From: JBBIWA01 sp037439425
Lineage (GTDB): Bacteria > Acidobacteriota > Blastocatellia > RBC074
Direction: 5' to 3'
Length of the DNA: 39,086 bases
Assembly: GCA_037439425.1 (NCBI GenBank)
Contig: JBBIWA010000054.1
Coordinates: 1 to 39,086 of the forward strand
Below the pieces are notes generated by a model. The model ran no database searches and was not told where the DNA came from. It saw nothing but the letters and a program-made list of their open reading frames with translations. Position numbers and translations under genes: made by a program. The number at the start of each line of letters is the position of its first letter. Positions within the stretch are counted from its first letter, which is position 1. Of this stretch, positions 1 through 7,026 are shown piece after piece.

Positions 1-141
1 TCCATTCGTCTCATCACGGATCCAACTGTCCATCACGTCGTCACTAATCCAAATGGTCAGACTTCCGCGTTGCACCAACGCGGCGTTATACTCTGTCCAA
101 TTTCGGAGGTGGTAGGGTTGTTTGGTTCTCTTTTGTTTCAC
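1..141 (-). CDS. IS5-family transposase, N-terminal 47 residues (partial)
   Basis: A GTG start at 141-139 opens a frame reading VKQKRTKQPYHLRNWTEY, then NAALVQRGSLTIWISDD, and leaves the window in frame. The block NW-x-YNAAL-x-RGSLT-W is the typical N-terminus of IS5-group (IS903/ISL2-like) DDE transposases. The catalytic domain lies outside the window. There is no strong ribosome-binding site, which is common for transposases. The frame is uninterrupted in the visible part, unlike the other transposase relics here, so this may be a recent and intact insertion. Confidence 0.75.
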   Translation of the reverse strand, partial: MKQKRTKQPYHLRNWTEYNAALVQRGSLTIWISDDVMDSWIRDETNG

Positions 142-176
142 ATCTTAAGAATACCAGCACCCCCGCCTCCGTGCCT

Positions 177-193
177 ATTTATGCAACAAAGCC
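177..193 (-). repeat. Terminal inverted repeat of the IS5/IS903-like element
   Basis: On the minus strand the sequence is GGCTTTGTTGCATAAAT. It marks the outer edge of the element, and the bases from 194 onward belong to a heptamer repeat. The partner repeat is outside the window. Confidence 0.6.
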
Positions 194-211
194 ATTGCGA
201 ATTGCGAATTT
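194..211. repeat. Heptamer repeat remnant (ATTGCGA units) at the IS junction
   Basis: Two ATTGCGA units followed by ATTT directly abut the IS end. This is the same heptamer as the CGAATTG block at 3582-3609, so it is a fragment of a second array interrupted by the insertion sequence. Confidence 0.6.
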
Positions 212-299
212 GGTAGCAAGGATCATGAAACTCCACGGCGCAAGGCCGTGGCCTCTTTGCTGCAAAATGTCACCTCTGCAGGCGCGCGCCTATTGTCAC

Positions 300-560
300 G
301 TGCGACCACCACGTGTGAATAATTCGTCTCGCTGTTTCTGCCCTTGCGCCTCAAACATCCAGCAGAGTTGATCTCCCTGAATGAAAATATTCGCCTGAAG
401 CCGAAAGCGACCAGGTAATACTTCTCACCACTTGGCCACACACCCCATCCGACTCTCCGCCGTCCATCAAATTCGCGCAGTAGCTCAAAAGGCTCTGGAA
501 GTCACAAACCGCACACTCCATATCCGGCCAAGCGGGAATTGCTGTCATTCGCTACTCTAA
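300..560 (-). pseudogene. Decayed DDE transposase fragment (relic A)
   Basis: On the minus strand, translation gives SGEKYYLVAFGFRRIFSF and then INSAGCLRRKGRNSETNYSH, with frame changes between pieces. This resembles the block of a DDE transposase group that reads roughly YYLVALDGSEYFSSEKI followed by CPGCLR...HYSHVV. Stops and shifts prevent a continuous protein. About 160 bases (303-464) match 38641-38810 in the opposite orientation at high identity, apart from a few small indels. The family assignment is from memory of the motif, not from a search. No gene lies between this relic and the repeats at 624. Confidence 0.5.
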
Positions 561-623
561 TCGCAGCATAGCTGTTTGGGACCGGCTGCTAAATCAGTGG
601 CCAGTAGTCACTCCTGCTGAAGA

Positions 624-726
624 TCCTGGGTAGGCACATCTCCGGCCTGCTTGGCCTTATCAAGCGCGCCGCTGCCGCAGAGCGAGCACGCTTGCAAGCA
701 GGTGTGCCCGGGATCTTCCGCAGGAG
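624..726 (+). repeat. Divergent copy of the REP-like hairpin repeat
   Basis: It starts with CCTGGGTAGGCAC, contains the hairpin-type GCACGCTTGCAAGC and ends in GGATCTTCCGCAGGAG, the same boundaries as the copies at 727, 4376, 4509, 15170 and 15263. The middle differs from those copies. Confidence 0.55.
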
Positions 727-828
727 CCTGGGTACGCACTCTTCTAGCGTGCTTGGTCTCCAGTAATGGCTTGCTTAACGAAGACGGGCACGCAAGGATG
801 CGTGCGTACCCAGAGATTTTCTGGGGGG
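727..828 (+). repeat. REP-like hairpin repeat overlapping the 3' end of the transferase gene
   Basis: The copy reads CCTGGGTACGCAC, GGTCTCCAGTAATGGCTTGC, GCACGCAAGGATGCGTGCG and CCCAGAGATTTTC. It is tandem with the copy at 624-726. The minus-strand gene that ends at 775 runs through this repeat, so its last residues and stop codon are repeat-derived. Confidence 0.75.
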
Positions 829-1539
829 GTACTTTCCAGATCCTTCTCGCGCCGCGCACTCAACTGTGACTGTTTGTCTCCTGTCCAGTTCTTTGACATA
901 GGGCTGCCAGCCCTCTTCCCAATCCAGGTACTCCAGTCCTGCGAAGTTCTTTTTGTAATCATACACGGAAGATTCCCGGTAGGCATAGCCGGGATAATAA
1001 TAGCGGCATTTTCGCTCGCGTGAATAGCGGATTGCCTCCAGCATGGTGAAGATACCCAGGCTGCGTTTAGCTTCCAGCGGATCAAACATCGCGTAGACGG
1101 CTGAAGTCGCGCTCTGGCCTATATCCAGAAAGCTGACGGCGACAAGCTTCTCACCCAGATACACACAAATCTCCTGATTATGACAGGGCACGGTAGCTGG
1201 TCTGTGCGAGAGAAAGTTGTAAATTGACCCGGGAATGTTCTCCTTGAATCTCTGGCTGTGGCGGTAAAAAAGCTCTTCTTTGATCTCGTCTATGGAGGAA
1301 TCGCGGATGATGACCTTGAGATCACGGTTTTTCGAGAGAATGCGCTTCTGACTGCGCGAGGGAGCGAACTTCTCCAGATCCACGCGCAGAGGGATGACTG
1401 AACACCACCGGCCGCGATGGAACGCCATCGAATAGCGGAAGAATTCTGTTCCGAAGTGACGCCATCCCTGGGCCCACAAACGGTCCATCTGTTGCGGAGT
1501 GGCTTGCTCGCAATGAAAAGACTGCTCCAGAAAAATCAT
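775..1539 (-). CDS. Arginyl/leucyl-tRNA-protein transferase-like protein (ATE C-terminal domain)
   Basis: This is probably an aminoacyl-tRNA-protein transferase, the cytosolic enzyme that adds Arg or Leu to protein N-termini and marks them for the N-degron pathway. The 254-residue protein has the family block FAPSRSQKRILSKNRDL and the later RSLGIFTMLEAI, YYYPGYAY and VYDYKKNFAGLEYLDW. The N-terminal part lacks the Cys cluster of the ATE_N domain, so this is a C-domain-only version and its substrate cannot be inferred. The ATG at 1539 is chosen because GAAGGAG lies seven bases upstream; a start 14 codons earlier lacks such a site. The final residues, about PPRKSLGTHASLRARLR, are encoded by a REP-like repeat, which means the original C-terminus was replaced or extended. 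The gene is divergent from the coiled-coil gene at 1648. Confidence 0.72.
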   Translation of the reverse strand: MIFLEQSFHCEQATPQQMDRLWAQGWRHFGTEFFRYSMAFHRGRWCSVIPLRVDLEKFAPSRSQKRILSKNRDLKVIIRDSSIDEIKEELFYRHSQRFKENIPGSIYNFLSHRPATVPCHNQEICVYLGEKLVAVSFLDIGQSATSAVYAMFDPLEAKRSLGIFTMLEAIRYSRERKCRYYYPGYAYRESSVYDYKKNFAGLEYLDWEEGWQPYVKELDRRQTVTVECAAREGSGKYPPRKSLGTHASLRARLR

Positions 1540-1647
1540 AGCTTGCTCCTTCTCCGGCCCGGTTGACTCCCTGGTTCGCAACTGGCGGCTGCTTGGCAGG
1601 TGTGGGCCGCCTGTTGCACCATGAGGCAGAAAGGGGGCGAAAGACTG

Positions 1648-2079
1648 ATGAGGAGAAAACCAATCTTGGGGCGCACACGCGACGCGATCGTCGTCTTAGC
1701 ACTGGCAGCAGTGATCACATTGACCTCTTCCCTGACCGGGGGCAGCCAGAATCAAGACCTTCGGCTGATGAACCTCGAACGCCGTTTCGACCAACTACAG
1801 CAACGCGTGGACTGGCTGGAACGAGAGCAACGCAACCTGGCTTTGCAACAGCTCGGTCAAAGCGGCGTCTCGCCTGAAGCTTTTGCGCAATTGCAAAGCC
1901 AGCATCTCTCGCTAGCCGAGCAGCAGGTGAGTCTTCGGCAACAGTTGTTGCAATTACAAAAGCGGGTGGATCAGCTCCTTGAGCAGACCCGGCAAAAGCA
2001 AGAAGAGGGCTCACCAGCTCCACCACAGAAGGAAGAGCCGAAAGCCAAACCGCCGGCGCGGCGCCCTGGAAAGGGCTGA
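1648..2079 (+). CDS. Small membrane-anchored coiled-coil protein, function unknown
   Basis: The 143-residue protein has a basic N-terminus, one hydrophobic segment (DAIVVLALAAVITLTSSL, roughly residues 11-28) and then about 85 residues of Leu/Gln/Glu-rich heptads such as LQQRVDWLEREQRNLALQQL, a predicted coiled coil. The tail is Lys/Pro/Glu-rich and disordered. It is either a signal-anchored periplasmic protein or a cleaved one. I recognise no family. The ATG at 1648 has a purine run (AAGGGGG) about ten bases upstream; an in-frame ATG at 1621 is the alternative. It is divergent from the transferase at 1539, with a gap of about 108 bases that must hold both promoters. Confidence 0.6.
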   Translation: MRRKPILGRTRDAIVVLALAAVITLTSSLTGGSQNQDLRLMNLERRFDQLQQRVDWLEREQRNLALQQLGQSGVSPEAFAQLQSQHLSLAEQQVSLRQQLLQLQKRVDQLLEQTRQKQEEGSPAPPQKEEPKAKPPARRPGKG

Positions 2080-2167
2080 GAGCCAAGGCCCAAGCGCCAG
2101 GCGTCCCTTCCGTTCTTAGCTCTTCGCCTTTTGCTCTCTTCACGGTATTGACCTGCCGAAGACCCGG

Positions 2168-3343
2168 TTACCGTCCGGCGATGCGCGCCAGAATCCGTTG
2201 CGTCGCCTCACGAAAGAGATCTGCTGTGGGCAGCAGGCTCAACACCAGGAAGGCTTCGCGCCGAAAATCGAAGAGATATCCTGGATGCACTAACACGTCG
2301 TCCTGTTCCAGCAAACTTAAAGTGATCTCTTCTTCAGAGGCGTGACGTGGAACTTCAAGTACCGCATACCAGCCTCCTTCTACTTTGAAGGTACGACAGG
2401 GGGTATCTTCCATCACTTGCTCTAAGAAGCGCAAATTGTTGCGCACTCGTTGCAGAATCTGTCGCTGCATACTGGCGCGCAGACCGAGCAGCACCGCAGC
2501 TGCCTGTTGGATCGGCGTGCCAACTGAGAGAAAAGTATCTGCAATCAGATCGAGTCGCTCTCCGGCTTCGCGTTGCCACTCTGCTGGCCCGCCTGTCACA
2601 ATCCAGCTCAGTTTCATCTGCGGCAGCGCCAGCGTCTTTGAAAAGCCATTGATCACAAAAGTAAGCACTGAAGATACCGAAACGAGCGAAGAGAGGCGCT
2701 TGTTATCTTCTGCGATGGCGTAATCGCTGAAGACCTCGTCCGCAATGAGCGCCAGCTTGCGCTCAGCGCACAGCGCCAGCAGCTGCTCGAGTTCCTGCTG
2801 CTTGATAAACGAGCCGGTGGGATTGTTCGGATTGACAATGATCACGGCGCGCGTGCGATCGGTCATCGCTCGTTGTAATGAATCGAAATCTATCTGCCAG
2901 CCAACGGGATGAGCATAAACCAACTCATAAGGTTGGAGGGTGATCCCTTCCAGCGCGGCCAGAAAATCAAAGAGGGGATAGCTCGGCTGTGGCACCAGCA
3001 CCGCGTCGCCTTGATCGGCCAGCAGCTTGAAGAGATAGGCATATGCTTCGCTGCTGCTGGCGGTCAAATGGATACGCTCTGGCCCAACCGTTTCACCATG
3101 TTCGCGATAGTAATCAGCGATCGCTTGTCTGGCGCTGATCAACCCGCGCGGCAATGGCTGATAAATCATAGCTTGCGGCGTGGCCAGCGCGTGAAGAATC
3201 TCAGAGACCGGATAAACGAACCCGGCGCGCGTCGGGTTGGACTCAGTCAGGTCGAGCACCTGTGCACCCGCCTGCTTCTTTTTTTCCAGCAGTTGTGAAA
3301 GCCGGTTGGGCGCTAAATCCCACTTGAACCTTGAAGAGAACAT
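2168..3343 (-). CDS. Class I/II PLP-dependent aminotransferase
   Basis: This cytosolic fold-type I aminotransferase is expected to move an amino group between an amino acid and a 2-oxo acid through pyridoxal phosphate. The 391 residues include LTESNPTRAGF near the N-terminus, the substrate/PLP segment VNPNNPTGSF, the PLP-phosphate contact IADEVFSDY, the Schiff-base Lys in GFSKTLALPQMKLSW (about residue 236) and a C-terminal Arg-containing strand near FDFRREAFLVLSLL. The SNPTR start and the length fit an aspartate/alanine/aromatic-type subgroup, but substrate cannot be assigned. The ATG at 3343 has GAGGTGA just upstream; a GTG three codons earlier is also possible. It is transcribed alone, away from the palindrome at 3480-3506. 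Confidence 0.85.
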   Translation of the reverse strand: MFSSRFKWDLAPNRLSQLLEKKKQAGAQVLDLTESNPTRAGFVYPVSEILHALATPQAMIYQPLPRGLISARQAIADYYREHGETVGPERIHLTASSSEAYAYLFKLLADQGDAVLVPQPSYPLFDFLAALEGITLQPYELVYAHPVGWQIDFDSLQRAMTDRTRAVIIVNPNNPTGSFIKQQELEQLLALCAERKLALIADEVFSDYAIAEDNKRLSSLVSVSSVLTFVINGFSKTLALPQMKLSWIVTGGPAEWQREAGERLDLIADTFLSVGTPIQQAAAVLLGLRASMQRQILQRVRNNLRFLEQVMEDTPCRTFKVEGGWYAVLEVPRHASEEEITLSLLEQDDVLVHPGYLFDFRREAFLVLSLLPTADLFREATQRILARIAGR

Positions 3344-3479
3344 GGAGCTCACCTCTCCCTAAGCAGCAGCGCCGGCTGCGTTGAAACCGACTGATCGATC
3401 CTAGTATAATGCGCCCGCCTTTAGCAAATAGCTCAGATTCACAGTCATGTTGAGTGCGCGGCGCGAGAGGAATAAGGAA

Positions 3480-3506
3480 AGTTATCAAACTGGCGGTTTG
3501 ATAACT
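3480..3506. promoter_or_regulatory. Perfect 11-base palindrome, possible operator or terminator hairpin
   Basis: AGTTATCAAAC, a five-base spacer TGGCG and GTTTGATAACT form perfect arms. The palindrome lies about 137 bases upstream of the aminotransferase start. A T/C-rich stretch follows on the plus strand, so a terminator for an unseen transcript is possible, but no plus-strand gene precedes it. A dimeric regulator binding site for the aminotransferase is the alternative. Confidence 0.4.
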
Positions 3507-3581
3507 GATCTTTCTTCTCGCAAACACTCAAGTGAGGCTCAGTGATCCGGCGGCGGGCCGGTGAACTAAGTTTGGAGATTT

Positions 3582-3660
3582 CGAATTGCGAATTGCGAAT
3601 TGCGAATTTAAATCCGAAATTCGAAATCCGAAATCCGAAATCCGAAATCCGAAATCCGAA
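3582..3660. repeat. Heptamer tandem array (CGAATTG/CGAATTT then AAATCCG)
   Basis: Three CGAATTG units and one CGAATTT are followed by seven AAATCCG-type units, one of which is AAATTCG. All units are seven bases long. CGAATTT is the exact reverse complement of AAATTCG, so the two blocks are partly inverted relative to each other and could fold back. No reading frame of merit crosses the array. Confidence 0.9.
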
Positions 3661-3716
3661 GCCAAAGGCGCGTGTGTGGTACACAGGAGTGATGGGTACA
3701 GCTATGGGTATCGCGC

Positions 3717-3738
3717 CGCCTGCCTGCGCAGGCAGGCG
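3717..3738. repeat. 22-base perfect palindrome
   Basis: The core GCCTGCCTGCGCAGGCAGGC is fully self-complementary and is extended by one more base pair on each side. It is followed by another small hairpin around CCTGGA...TCCAGG. Together with the heptamer array it fills the 3344-3820 gap, where I see no gene. Confidence 0.7.
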
Positions 3739-3820
3739 CAAGTAATTAACTAGGCCCTGGACCGCTCCAGGCAGCTTCCGCGGTCCGGGGGTCGGGGAAC
3801 GTCCTGCTGGCTCCACAGCG

Positions 3821-4252
3821 ATGAATAAAGACGAGGTGAGACGGCGATTGATCTGGCACGGGCTGCTGCTCTTTCTACTGGCGTTGCTGGTGGGACTTGT
3901 TGTACCGTTGTTGACCAATCCGCGCATGGGGCTTTCTGCTCACCTGAGTGGACTGATGAGCGGGATGTTTCTGATGCTACTAGGGCTGATCTGGCGAGAG
4001 CATAGCCTTGGGCCGCGCGCAGCGAGCGTGGCTTTCTGGTCAGCGCTCTATGGTTCCTACGTCAATCTGATGGCGAACCTGCTGGCGGCCTATTGGGGAA
4101 CTGGTCGGCTGACACCGATTGCCGCTGCTGGCTATCTTGCTCGCCCGTGGCAAGAGTCTCTTGTTGGCTTCGGCCTCATCACACTGTCGATTACGATGGT
4201 AATGAGTTGCGCGCTGCTGCTGTGGGGAATGCGTAGACGCAAAACAGAGTAG
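3821..4252 (+). CDS. Hydroxylaminobenzene mutase-like small membrane protein
   Basis: The 143-residue protein has about four hydrophobic segments (LLLFLLALLVGLVVPLL, LSGLMSGMFLMLLGLIW, a third near WSALYGSYVNLMANLLAAYW and a last one near LITLSITMVMSCALLLW). The motifs NPRMGLSAHLSGLMSGMFL, FWSALYGSYVN and ARPWQESLVGFGL match my memory of the HabA/HabB hydroxylaminobenzene mutase family, which rearranges aryl hydroxylamines to aminophenols. Many homologues in genomes have no tested activity, and no nitroarene pathway genes are nearby, so the function is uncertain. There is no clear ribosome-binding site before the ATG. The gene stands alone, flanked on both sides by repeats. Confidence 0.65.
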   Translation: MNKDEVRRRLIWHGLLLFLLALLVGLVVPLLTNPRMGLSAHLSGLMSGMFLMLLGLIWREHSLGPRAASVAFWSALYGSYVNLMANLLAAYWGTGRLTPIAAAGYLARPWQESLVGFGLITLSITMVMSCALLLWGMRRRKTE

Positions 4253-4254
4253 AA

Positions 4255-4318
4255 TGAACCACGACCTGCGAAGAACACAAATACTATCTTCCTTCTCCTT
4301 CGTGCTCTTCGTGGTCCA
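4255..4318. repeat. Imperfect long inverted repeat after the membrane protein gene
   Basis: AACCACGA...GAAGAACAC on the left pairs imperfectly with GTGCTCTTCGTGGTCC on the right, starting a few bases after the stop codon at 4252. It could act as a terminator-like hairpin. The sequence resembles the CACGAAGA-type filler repeats seen in many genomes. Confidence 0.45.
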
Positions 4319-4375
4319 TTTTCCGAGGAGTCATTCAGCTCGCGCTGCGACGCGGGAGAGACGATCAAACCCTCA

Positions 4376-4465
4376 TGAGCGCACGCTGATCTAGCGTGCA
4401 AGATCTTCAGCCCCAATGAGCACGCAAGGATGCGTGCGCTCCCAGGGATTTTCCGCAGGAGTCAT
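4376..4465 (+). repeat. REP-like hairpin repeat copy ending in GCAGGAG
   Basis: Contains GCACGCAAGGATGCGTGCG and CCCAGGGATTTTCCGCAGGAG-like sequence (4442-4461). It lacks the middle GGTAATGGC segment and is therefore a shortened copy. A short ATG frame begins at 4468, six bases after the terminal GGAG. Confidence 0.7.
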
Positions 4466-4467
4466 TC

Positions 4468-4545
4468 ATGTCGCTCGCGCGACGCCCTGAAAGCAATGAA
4501 GAGCTCACAAGCGCGCGCCTCGCGAGCGTGCTCGGTCTCCAGTAA
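4468..4545 (+). CDS. Possible 25-codon leader-like ORF between two repeats
   Basis: The ATG at 4468 follows a repeat-encoded AGGAG and opens 25 codons (MSLARRPESNEELTSARLAS, then VLGLQ and a stop), ending inside the next repeat copy. Its end at 4545 lies 64 bases before the lactate dehydrogenase start. There is no family resemblance. It is most likely a by-product of the repeat carrying a ribosome-binding-site-like end, and a real peptide is possible but unsupported. Confidence 0.15.
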   Translation: MSLARRPESNEELTSARLASVLGLQ

Positions 4546-4606
4546 TAGCTGGCCTAACTAAGGCAGGCACGCCGCCGGCGTGCCTGTCCAGGATTTTCCA
4601 CAGGAG
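4509..4606 (+). repeat. REP-like hairpin repeat copy supplying the lactate dehydrogenase ribosome-binding site
   Basis: Contains GCGAGCGTGCTCGGTCTCCA, then a perfect 11-base-arm hairpin at 4564-4586 (arms CAGGCACGCCG and CGGCGTGCCTG), and ends in GGATTTTCCACAGGAG. The terminal AGGAG lies four bases before the ATG at 4610. Confidence 0.8.
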
Positions 4607-4609
4607 CCT

Positions 4610-5575
4610 ATGATTAACCCGACTGCCACTGCGCATCGCGTCGTCATTATCGGAACGGGCAATGTTGGAGCAACGACAGCTTACGCGCTGGTGCTGAGCG
4701 GGCTGATCAACGAGCTGGTGTTGATCGATAAAGATGCTCAGGATGCTGAAGGCGAAGCCATGGACTTGCAGCATGCGGTTTCGCTCACCAGCCCGGTGCG
4801 CGTCTGGGCAGGCGATTACCGTGATGCTGCCCGCGCTGAGATCGTGATTATCGCGGCTGGCGTGGGCGGCAAAGCAGGCGAGTCACGGCTTGATCTGCTG
4901 AGCCGCAATGTCGTAGTGATCCGCGAGGTCATGGCGCAATTGATGAACGAAGGCTTCAATGGCCTTGTGGTGATGACCACCAATCCAGTAGATATTCTTG
5001 CTCAGGTCGCACAGGAAGAGTCGGGCCTGCCGCCTCAACGAGTGATCAGCTCCGGCACGGTGCTCGATACGGCGCGGCTGCGCGCGATGATCGGGCAAGA
5101 ACTCTCGGTCGATCCGCGCTCGGTACACGCTTACATCATCGGCGAACACGGCGATTCGGAGATTGCAGCCTGGAGCGTCGCGCGTATTGCAGGCGTGCCA
5201 CTGCGAGATTATTGCGCGCCGGGTGAGGGGCCTGATTTCGACAAGCTGCTCGATCGAGTGCGACGTGCGGCTGCCGAGATCATCGCGCGCAAAGGCTACA
5301 CCTCGTTTGCGATCTCATCGTGCGTGGTGCGCATCTGCGAAGCACTGCTGCGCGATGAGCACAGCGTGCTGCCGGTTTCGACTTTGACTACCGGCCAGTA
5401 TGGAATCGCAGGAGTTTACCTCAGCCTGCCTTGCGTCGTTGGCCGTAGTGGTGTCGAGCGCGTGATCGAGCTGCCGCTCGATGAGACTGAGATAGCAGGC
5501 TTGCGCGCTTCTGCTGAAATTCTCCGCAGCAATCTGGAGAAGGTCCGCGACAAGACCAGGCAAACAACCCAATAA
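4610..5575 (+). CDS. ldh: L-lactate dehydrogenase-type NAD-dependent dehydrogenase
   Basis: A cytosolic LDH/MDH-superfamily enzyme of 321 residues, expected to interconvert a 2-hydroxy acid and a 2-oxo acid with NAD(H). The Rossmann motif GTGNVGATTAYAL, the loop SRLDLLSRN, NPVD, DTARLR and the catalytic His in IGEHGDSE (about residue 180) are all present, and E91 and the S-R pair follow the LDH pattern rather than the MDH one. The usual specificity Gln (position 102 in LDH numbering) is replaced by Gly (about residue 87, in GVGGKAGESR), so pyruvate preference is not certain. The ATG at 4610 is chosen because AGGAG, donated by the upstream repeat, lies four bases before it. The amidase gene follows after 17 bases, probably in one operon. 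Confidence 0.85.
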   Translation: MINPTATAHRVVIIGTGNVGATTAYALVLSGLINELVLIDKDAQDAEGEAMDLQHAVSLTSPVRVWAGDYRDAARAEIVIIAAGVGGKAGESRLDLLSRNVVVIREVMAQLMNEGFNGLVVMTTNPVDILAQVAQEESGLPPQRVISSGTVLDTARLRAMIGQELSVDPRSVHAYIIGEHGDSEIAAWSVARIAGVPLRDYCAPGEGPDFDKLLDRVRRAAAEIIARKGYTSFAISSCVVRICEALLRDEHSVLPVSTLTTGQYGIAGVYLSLPCVVGRSGVERVIELPLDETEIAGLRASAEILRSNLEKVRDKTRQTTQ

Positions 5576-5592
5576 TCTCGAGAAAGGAATTT

Positions 5593-7026
5593 ATGGCACA
5601 ATCAGACGAATTTGCTTTCATGGACGCGACGGCCCAAGCTGAGCTGGTACGCAAGAAAGAGGTCAAACCGATCGAACTCGTAGAAGCGGCCATCGCGCGC
5701 ATTGAACGAGTCAATCCGGTGCTCAATGCCGTGATCACGCCGATGTATGAACAGGCGCGCGAAGCGGCTAATGGCCCGTTGCCTGATGGCCCGTTTACCG
5801 GTGTGCCGTTTCTGCTGAAAGACCTGCTGGCGGCATACAAAGGAGTGCGAATGAGCTCAGGCTCAGCTTACCTGAGAGAGTTTCTGCCCAATCACGACTC
5901 GGAATTGACAGCTCGATACAAGCGCGCTGGACTTATTATCATCGGCAAGACCAACACGCCGGAATTCGGCATCCTGCCGACCACTGAGCCAAAGCTGTTT
6001 GGTCCCAGCCGCAATCCGTGGGACACCAGTCGCACGACGGGTGGCTCGAGCGGTGGCTCAGCCGCTGCTGTCGCTGCTGGCCTTGTGCCGATGGCGCATG
6101 CCAACGATGGTGGCGGCTCGATCCGCATTCCGGCCTCGTGTTGTGGACTGTTCGGCCTCAAGCCTACGCGCGCGCGCAATCCGCTCGGCCCTGACTTCGG
6201 CGATATGTTCAGCGGCCTGGTCGTTGAACATGCAGTCACTCGTTCCGTGCGCGACAGCGCTGCATTACTTGATGCTACATCTGGACCTGATCTGGGTGAT
6301 CCTTATTGGGCGCCGCCTGCCGCCCGCCCCTTCGCGCAAGAAGCCGGTGCTGATCCTGGCAAGCTGCGCATTGCTTTCACCACTCAGTCATTCACCGGTA
6401 CCGCCGTTCATCCCGACTGCGTCAGCGCCGTGCAGGAGGCGGCCAAATTGTGTGCCGAGCTGGGCCACGAAGTTGTCGAAGCTGCCCCCAGCATCAATGG
6501 CGAAATGCTGCTCAAATCGTTTATGTGTCTCTGGTCGGCCGGATGCGCCTGGACGATAGACAGCCTCTCTCATGCTGTTGGCCGCACACCCACTCCTGAC
6601 CAGTTCGAGCCGCTGACCTGGGCGCTTTATGAAATGGGGCGGAAGCAGACGGCCCCAGCCTACTTGCTCGCCTTGCAGTATTTGCAGGTCATGGCGCGTG
6701 ACATCGCGCGCTTTATGCTTGATTACGATGCGTGGTTGACGCCAACGCTGGGTGAGCCGCCCCTACCGCTCGGTTCGTTTGATCCTCAAGGAGACGATCC
6801 CATGGCGGGGATGAGACGCGCCACCCAATTTGTTCCCTTCACACCAATTTGCAATGCGACCGGGCAACCGGCGATGTCGGTGCCACTTTACTGGAATGCT
6901 GAAGGACTGCCAGTAGGAACACATTTCATTGGTCGTTTCGGTGATGAAGCCACGCTATTGCGCCTGGCGGCCCAGCTTGAAGCAGCGCGTCCCTGGGCAG
7001 ATCGCCGCCCCCCGGTCTGCGCCTGA
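5593..7026 (+). CDS. Amidase-signature family hydrolase
   Basis: A 477-residue cytosolic amidase-signature enzyme that hydrolyses a carboxamide bond through a Ser-cisSer-Lys triad. Lys76 (FLLKDLLA), Ser152 (TTGGSSGGS) and Ser176 (GGGSIRIPAS) sit at the classical spacing, and the Gly/Ser-rich signature is intact. The C-terminal part (DYDAWLTPTLGEPP, NATGQPAMSVPLYW) is also typical. It could be a stand-alone amidase with an unknown substrate. GatA is less likely, because no gatB or gatC is nearby. The ATG at 5593 has AAAGGAA eight bases upstream. It lies 17 bases after the dehydrogenase gene and is likely co-transcribed with it. Confidence 0.85.
   Translation: MAQSDEFAFMDATAQAELVRKKEVKPIELVEAAIARIERVNPVLNAVITPMYEQAREAANGPLPDGPFTGVPFLLKDLLAAYKGVRMSSGSAYLREFLPNHDSELTARYKRAGLIIIGKTNTPEFGILPTTEPKLFGPSRNPWDTSRTTGGSSGGSAAAVAAGLVPMAHANDGGGSIRIPASCCGLFGLKPTRARNPLGPDFGDMFSGLVVEHAVTRSVRDSAALLDATSGPDLGDPYWAPPAARPFAQEAGADPGKLRIAFTTQSFTGTAVHPDCVSAVQEAAKLCAELGHEVVEAAPSINGEMLLKSFMCLWSAGCAWTIDSLSHAVGRTPTPDQFEPLTWALYEMGRKQTAPAYLLALQYLQVMARDIARFMLDYDAWLTPTLGEPPLPLGSFDPQGDDPMAGMRRATQFVPFTPICNATGQPAMSVPLYWNAEGLPVGTHFIGRFGDEATLLRLAAQLEAARPWADRRPPVCA

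Larger units (their letters stand above)
1..193 (-). mobile_element. End of an IS5-family (IS903-like) insertion sequence, cut by the window edge
   Basis: Read on the minus strand, the block begins at 193 with GGCTTTGTTGCATAAAT, which closely resembles the terminal inverted repeat I recall for IS903-type elements. About 50 bases inside, a transposase reading frame starts and runs out of the window at base 1. Only the transposase-start end is visible, so the other terminus, the target duplication and the intactness of the element cannot be judged. The element sits directly against a CGAATTG-type heptamer run at 194-211, so it probably inserted into that repeat. Confidence 0.7.

Noticed and set aside
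3582..3660. Tandem repeats considered as a CRISPR array
   Set aside because: Units are seven bases and there are no spacers or cas genes.
5593..7026. Amidase considered as GatA of the tRNA amidotransferase
   Set aside because: No gatB or gatC neighbour, and it forms an operon with a dehydrogenase instead.
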